Assembly: GCA_002314605.1 (NCBI GenBank)
Contig: DCGO01000040.1
Coordinates: 1 to 43,060 of the forward strand
Direction: 5' to 3'
Source: Lentisphaeria bacterium UBA1776
GTDB lineage: Bacteria; Verrucomicrobiota; Lentisphaeria; Victivallales; Victivallaceae
DNA: 43,060 bases
Each line of letters opens with the position of its first letter. Position 1 is the stretch's first letter. This document shows, one piece after another, positions 38,851-43,060 of this stretch. The position numbers and the translations under genes are program-made. Below the pieces are notes generated by a model that had not been told where the DNA came from, made no database searches, and was given only the letters and a program-made list of their open reading frames with translations.

Positions 38851-40125
38851 ATGCGTATATTATGGATTGTCAATATTGAACTTTCTGCATTGGCTCGTCA
38901 TTTAGGAAACAATACCGGTTGCGGAGGCGGCTGGATGGACGGCGCGTTAAAAAATCTCCGTATGTTTTTTCCTGAACTGCATATCGGCGTTGTTTCCACC
39001 TTTTTCGGAAAGACACTTGAACATTATCCTATCGATGGCGTGGACTTTTACCGGGTCCCCTATGGATCGCGAAAGCAGTATGACAAAAAAAGCGATCACT
39101 TCTTTCAAGAACTTTACCGGAGTTTCAAGCCGGACTTGATCCACATCCACGGAACCGAGTATCCGCATACCCTTTCTGCCGCCGAAAATACAGAAAAGAT
39201 ACCGGCAGTTGTTTCTTTGCAGGGGATCATTAGCGCCTATCAACCTTACGCATTGGGTCAGCTTTCTCCGTTGACTCTGCTGATGCATACGACTCCAAGG
39301 GATCTTGTCCGTTTTCAGCTGCCCACCATGCTTTCCCGCGATATGAAAAAAAGAGGGATTTTTGAACAGAAAACCTTGATGCGCGTCTCCCATGTCATCG
39401 GCAGAACGGATTGGGATCACGCTTATGCACTGCACCTGAATCCGCAGCTGATCTACCATTTCTGCAACGAAACTTTGAGGGATGAATTTTATGTTGACTC
39501 CTGCTGGTCTTATGAAAAATGCAGTAAACACACGATTTTTACCAGCAACGGTTCGGTTCCGTTAAAAGGTGTCCATCACCTGATTTCTGCACTGGCTTTG
39601 CTCCGAAAAAAATATCCGGATGTTCATCTTAATATTGCCGGAGGAAACACTCTCATTTCACACGACTGGCGGAATGTGCTGAAAAGGACCGCATACAATC
39701 ATTATCTGAACCGATTGATCTGCAGACTTGATCTTCAAAATAATATTTCATTTACCGGGACCATTTCCGCAGAACAGATGCGACAGCAATTTCTCCGGAG
39801 CAATGTTTATGTACTGCCTTCGGCAATCGAAAACTCGCCCAACTCATTGGGCGAAGCTCAAATTCTTGGAGTGCCGGTAGTTTCTGCAGAAGCGGGAGGA
39901 ATTCTTTCTATGGTAAAACATCAGGAAAACGGCTTGATCTACCGCTATGAAGATACAGTTCAGCTGGCATATTGGATTGAAAAACTCTTCGAGGATCCGG
40001 AACTGGCGATCCGGATGGGAAAAAACGCGAGAGTTGAAGCATTCATACGGCATGACAGAAAAAAGAATGCTGAAACTCTGATGAAAATCTATCAGGATGT
40101 TTTCCAACAGAATATCCTGAGCTGA
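38851..40125 (+). CDS. Family 4 glycosyltransferase
   Basis: A 424-aa GT-B fold enzyme. The N-terminal half contains DLIHIHGTEYPH. The C-terminal nucleotide-sugar domain has SNGSVPLKGVHHLI (the KG motif) and ENSPNSLGEAQILGVPVVSAEAGG, the E-x7-E donor motif. It adds a sugar to the repeat unit in the cytoplasm. ATG 38851 follows AAAAAGGAGTGAATGAATT. It may open a new transcript or translation block because the 291-bp gap before it carries only a gene remnant; I see no convincing promoter there. Confidence 0.92.
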   Translation: MRILWIVNIELSALARHLGNNTGCGGGWMDGALKNLRMFFPELHIGVVSTFFGKTLEHYPIDGVDFYRVPYGSRKQYDKKSDHFFQELYRSFKPDLIHIHGTEYPHTLSAAENTEKIPAVVSLQGIISAYQPYALGQLSPLTLLMHTTPRDLVRFQLPTMLSRDMKKRGIFEQKTLMRVSHVIGRTDWDHAYALHLNPQLIYHFCNETLRDEFYVDSCWSYEKCSKHTIFTSNGSVPLKGVHHLISALALLRKKYPDVHLNIAGGNTLISHDWRNVLKRTAYNHYLNRLICRLDLQNNISFTGTISAEQMRQQFLRSNVYVLPSAIENSPNSLGEAQILGVPVVSAEAGGILSMVKHQENGLIYRYEDTVQLAYWIEKLFEDPELAIRMGKNARVEAFIRHDRKKNAETLMKIYQDVFQQNILS

Positions 40126-40138
40126 ACGAAAGGAAAAA

Positions 40139-40747
40139 ATGAAGATACTTCGACGGATTTTCCGTACTCTATGGAATTGGCTGCGGATAGCGGAGAGTTT
40201 CTGGTGGTGCCTGCGGAACAGGCTGAAATTCGATCCGACATGGCGGATAGCCGGACATCTTTATGTGGTGCGCCCACCCTTTTACCATCGGCAGCCGGAA
40301 ATCAGAATCGGCCGGCATTTCACCGCAATCAGTCGTTTTACATCCAACAGTCTTGGTCTGATCCAGCCGGTTATGGTTCACGCGGAGATTGGCGCGAAGC
40401 TGACGATCGGAAATAATGTCGGCTTGTCCGGAAGTTCGATTTGTGCAACCGAGGAAGTCTCCATCGGCGACCGGGTGCTTATCGGCAGCGGTACGATCAT
40501 CACAGACAGTGACGCGCATCCGTTGCTTCCCGAAGAACGGAATATGCCGAACAAAACCAAACATCGGCCAATTCACATTGGCAACGATGTTTTTATCGGA
40601 GCCAGATGTCTCATTTTGAAGGGCGTGACGATCGGCGACGGCGCTGTCATCGGAGCCGGTTCCGTTGTAACAAAAGATGTTCCTCCCCATGCTGTATTTG
40701 CAGGCAATCCTGCACAATTTGTGAAACTGCTTACACCTCAACGATAA
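40139..40747 (+). CDS. Hexapeptide-repeat O-acetyltransferase
   Basis: A 202-aa LbH acyltransferase of the maltose/galactoside/WcaF type. Hexapeptide repeats run from about residue 75 to 185, with GTIITDSDAHP holding a probable catalytic His and NDVFIGARCLILKGVTIGDGAVIGAGSVVTKDVPPHAVFAGNPA the typical end. It likely O-acetylates a sugar of the polymer or its precursor. ATG 40139 is preceded by AAAGGAAA. Confidence 0.88.
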   Translation: MKILRRIFRTLWNWLRIAESFWWCLRNRLKFDPTWRIAGHLYVVRPPFYHRQPEIRIGRHFTAISRFTSNSLGLIQPVMVHAEIGAKLTIGNNVGLSGSSICATEEVSIGDRVLIGSGTIITDSDAHPLLPEERNMPNKTKHRPIHIGNDVFIGARCLILKGVTIGDGAVIGAGSVVTKDVPPHAVFAGNPAQFVKLLTPQR

Positions 40748-40803
40748 AATTTTCCCGTATCCGCTGTTTGTTCCGGATTCATGTTCAACAAGGAGTCACT
40801 GCG

Positions 40804-41892
40804 ATGTCGAATTCCAAAAGATTGTTTATCTGTCCGATCATACCGCAGGAGCTGATGGCGCACTTTCCAGGCGCGTCTCAAGCTGCCGCAGATTTCTGTT
40901 TTGCACTGATCAACGGAAAATGTTTTGATCATACCCTTTCCATGGTCCCGATCAGCATCACGCCCGATATTAGAAAAATGTGTTCACATCCGCTGATTGA
41001 TTTCATTCAGATCCGGATTGTCCCGCAGATAAAAATCCTGCGCTTTTTGAATATGCTGTCCGAAGCGATGATCGTGATTGTGAAATCGCTCCCGTACCGC
41101 AGGATTTGGTTCTACAATATCACCAACGCCAATGTTTTACCCGCATTGGTGTTGAAATATCTTTTTTTTAGGAAAGTATATGTGCTTCTTGCGGATTACA
41201 CCCCGCCATCCCGCCGCTTTTCAATGGCCTCAATCACCGGATTTGCAATCAGAAAATCAGACGGGATCATCTCCCTTTCCGGCAGAAGTACAATATCCCA
41301 TCGCAGATGGGATGTCTTGGCTGGAGTCATCCCGGAAGCAAGAGTAAAAAAAACAGTGACGGAATATCCGGCGGAAAGAAATTTTCTTTTCAGCGGACTA
41401 TTGGAAAAATTCAAAGGCGTCAATATGGCACTTGAAGTTTTTTCACGTATTCCTGAAGCACAGCTTTTCATCAGCGGACGGGGACATGAGGAGGAAATCT
41501 GCAAAAAATATGCTCAAAAGTTCCCCAATATTCATTATCTCGGCTTCCTTTCCAAAAAGGAATATGACGAATTGTTTTCAAAGATCACTTTCTGCTTGAA
41601 TTTCAGAGACCCCTCCTATCCGGAAAATCTCAACAACTTCCCCTCAAAAATCTTGGAATATTTGCTTTACGGGAAAGCCGTGATCTCGACGATCCGATAT
41701 CCGGAACTGGGTTCTATTTTCTATCTGCTCGAAGAAAAATATGATCCCGACACGCTTATCGCGCTAATACGGTACTGCATGCAGATGCCGCAGACGGATT
41801 TGATGCGGTATACCAGTCATTCGGATTCCCTGAAGGTGTTCTCCGAACATTCCTGGCAAAAACTCTTTGCAAAGATTGAGGGAGTATTATGA
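40804..41892 (+). CDS. Family 4 glycosyltransferase
   Basis: A 362-aa GT-B glycosyltransferase. ERNFLFSGLLEKFKGVNMALEVF marks the start of the donor-binding domain, FISGRGHEEEI and FPSKILEYLLYGKAVIST the later loop and donor motif. The N-terminal half is less typical, with a mid ADYTPPSRRFSM segment. ATG 40804 follows AAGGAG. It overlaps the next gene by 4 bp (ATGA). Confidence 0.88.
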   Translation: MSNSKRLFICPIIPQELMAHFPGASQAAADFCFALINGKCFDHTLSMVPISITPDIRKMCSHPLIDFIQIRIVPQIKILRFLNMLSEAMIVIVKSLPYRRIWFYNITNANVLPALVLKYLFFRKVYVLLADYTPPSRRFSMASITGFAIRKSDGIISLSGRSTISHRRWDVLAGVIPEARVKKTVTEYPAERNFLFSGLLEKFKGVNMALEVFSRIPEAQLFISGRGHEEEICKKYAQKFPNIHYLGFLSKKEYDELFSKITFCLNFRDPSYPENLNNFPSKILEYLLYGKAVISTIRYPELGSIFYLLEEKYDPDTLIALIRYCMQMPQTDLMRYTSHSDSLKVFSEHSWQKLFAKIEGVL

Positions 41893-42986
41893 AATTTGTT
41901 TTTTGGCAAAATTGCCCAAGTATTCACCAAATACCGATGATCCGGCTTCTTGCGCAGAAACACGAAGTCGTGCTGATGGCGGAAAAAGAACTCTCGTCAT
42001 ACCGGAAATCCTGTGGCTGGACAATTCCCGAGGCAAAGAATTTTCAATTGTTCATGAAACCCACCGAGGGGCAGATCAGAAAACTGCTGGATCAATCTGC
42101 TGATGCGATTCATATCGTTGTCGGCTTTCATCTGTCCCCCTTGTTGAGACGGATTCTGCGGGAAAACTGTCGACGTGGATGCAAAGTACTGGTTTTTTCC
42201 GAATCCGCCAGAATTTATGCGACCTCACGGCTCTGCCGTTATTTGCGCCATATCCGAACTTGGCTTGACGCTTTCTCTTTAAGGAAAAAAATCGGAGGGG
42301 TACTGGCTGTCGGAGAAGTGGGAACCCGCTATTTCAGCGGCAACGGCTTCACCCGGAAAACCTTTGAATTTGCCTATTTTCCTGAATGCGCCATGATTGA
42401 CTGTGCTCTTTTGCAATCGGAGAACATGAAACCGAAGCTCATTTTCATAGGTTCAATTGACTCCAATAAAAACATTTTGCTTTTGGTTTCGGAACTGCTC
42501 AAACGCACGGAGAGTTTTGACCATTTCACCATTATCGGGGACGGACCTCTTGCGCAGGAACTGGACGACCTCATCTCCGTTTGTCCGCAAATGACTCATA
42601 TACCCCGCGTACCCAACGCCGAAATTTCCCGCTATATCTGCCAAAATGATATTCTGCTGCTGCCGAGTCTTTGGGACGGCTGGGGGGCTGTAGTCAGTGA
42701 AGCTCTCCTGTGCGGTACCCGGGTGATCTGTTCGGAATACTGCGGAGCAGAAACGCTGATCCGGGGCAACCGGGGAACGGTGTTCTCTTTCGGGAAAGGA
42801 CTCTCTCTGGCTGAAGCTCTCGACAAAGAGCTGTCAGCAGGAAAAAACACGCCGGAAAGACGGAAATCTATTCAGGAGTGGGCGGAAGACAGGATTTCTC
42901 CGCAAAGTGGGGTTCAGTATCTCAAGGAGATCCTCGGATATTTGTATGAGGGGCGGGAATTCCCCCTTCCTCCGTGGAAGCGTTAA
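41889..42986 (+). CDS. Family 4 glycosyltransferase
   Basis: A 365-aa GT-B enzyme. KPKLIFIGSIDSNKNILLLV opens the donor domain, and LPSLWDGWGAVVSEALLCGTRVICSEYCGAETLI is a clear E-x7-E donor-sugar motif with the DGWG loop. The N-terminal half begins MKFVFWQNCPSIHQIPMIR, a start seen in several capsule transferases. Last gene of the locus in the window; 42987-43027 holds no gene and no obvious terminator hairpin. Confidence 0.9.
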   Translation: MKFVFWQNCPSIHQIPMIRLLAQKHEVVLMAEKELSSYRKSCGWTIPEAKNFQLFMKPTEGQIRKLLDQSADAIHIVVGFHLSPLLRRILRENCRRGCKVLVFSESARIYATSRLCRYLRHIRTWLDAFSLRKKIGGVLAVGEVGTRYFSGNGFTRKTFEFAYFPECAMIDCALLQSENMKPKLIFIGSIDSNKNILLLVSELLKRTESFDHFTIIGDGPLAQELDDLISVCPQMTHIPRVPNAEISRYICQNDILLLPSLWDGWGAVVSEALLCGTRVICSEYCGAETLIRGNRGTVFSFGKGLSLAEALDKELSAGKNTPERRKSIQEWAEDRISPQSGVQYLKEILGYLYEGREFPLPPWKR

Positions 42987-43027
42987 TTTTTCGTTAATGT
43001 CCCAAATCTTGTGACGGGACGGGTTGC

Positions 43028-43056
43028 TTGACAAAAGCGCATCTGCGCATTAGTTT
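43028..43056 (+). promoter_or_regulatory. Promoter for a gene beyond the window
   Basis: TTGACA at 43028-43033 and TAGTTT at 43051-43056 with a 17-bp spacer. The spacer contains the direct repeat GCGCAT (43037-43042 and 43045-43050), a possible operator. It ends the polysaccharide locus and starts a new unit. Confidence 0.6.
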
Positions 43057-43060
43057 TGAT

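Overview
The window looks like chromosomal DNA of a Gram-negative gut-type member of the Lentisphaerae (Victivallis-like), within the PVC group. The grounds are a pseudopilin with the H-x9-DG motif typical of Lentisphaerae and Planctomycetes, moderately GC-rich housekeeping genes, a Gram-negative envelope gene set (GmhA, UppS, CdsA, a WecA-like enzyme, a lipoprotein Na/Pi transporter) and a Rho factor with a long disordered insert. The assignment is inferred from protein motifs only.

Layout. Bases 1-2200 hold a 5'-truncated ROK-family regulator and a sugar isomerase/epimerase with its own promoter. Bases 2276-15304 are mostly housekeeping genes on the plus strand: a NUDIX hydrolase (minus strand), coaE-rho-ftsB-like-Na/Pi transporter-oppC-like, gmhA-like-uppS-cdsA-lrp-aminotransferase-miaB, and a small Cys-motif secreted or membrane protein. 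Bases 15305-17935 hold a pseudopilin and a sodium:solute symporter. Bases 17940-19420 are a minus-strand prophage remnant: an N-terminally truncated Mu F / SPP1 gp7 minor head protein whose AT-rich C-terminus resembles a toxin nuclease, plus a 53-aa fragment. A tandem 9-bp repeat and a tRNA-like element with its own promoter lie between and beneath these two genes. A phenylacetate-CoA ligase and a PQ-loop membrane protein follow.

Bases 21363-42986 are one large exopolysaccharide / O-antigen locus, almost all genes overlapping or closely spaced. It opens with a strong promoter, a structured leader and a NusG-paralogue antiterminator (UpxY/RfaH/LoaP-like), which probably lets polymerase read through the roughly 20-kb operon. 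A WecA-type initiating transferase with an unusual C-terminal extension starts the lipid-linked unit. A TviB-like dehydrogenase and a WbpP-like 4-epimerase should supply UDP-GalNAcA-type sugar. A BY-kinase/Wzz and a CpsB-type phosphatase regulate chain length, and Wzx and Wzy candidates flip and polymerise. ManC, a nucleotidyltransferase-GHMP kinase fusion, a DegT aminotransferase and a PglD/NeuD-like acetyltransferase make further activated sugars. Five glycosyltransferases or GT39-like proteins (counting the split pair once) and an O-acetyltransferase assemble and decorate the unit.

The locus is mosaic. It contains a truncated wecB, a possible dehydratase tail, a glycosyltransferase stub and a possibly frameshifted GT39 gene, and it becomes visibly more AT-rich after about 31.2 kb. 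A recurring promoter form (TTGAAA, 16-17 bp, TATATT) precedes several units. The window ends in a promoter for a gene beyond its edge.
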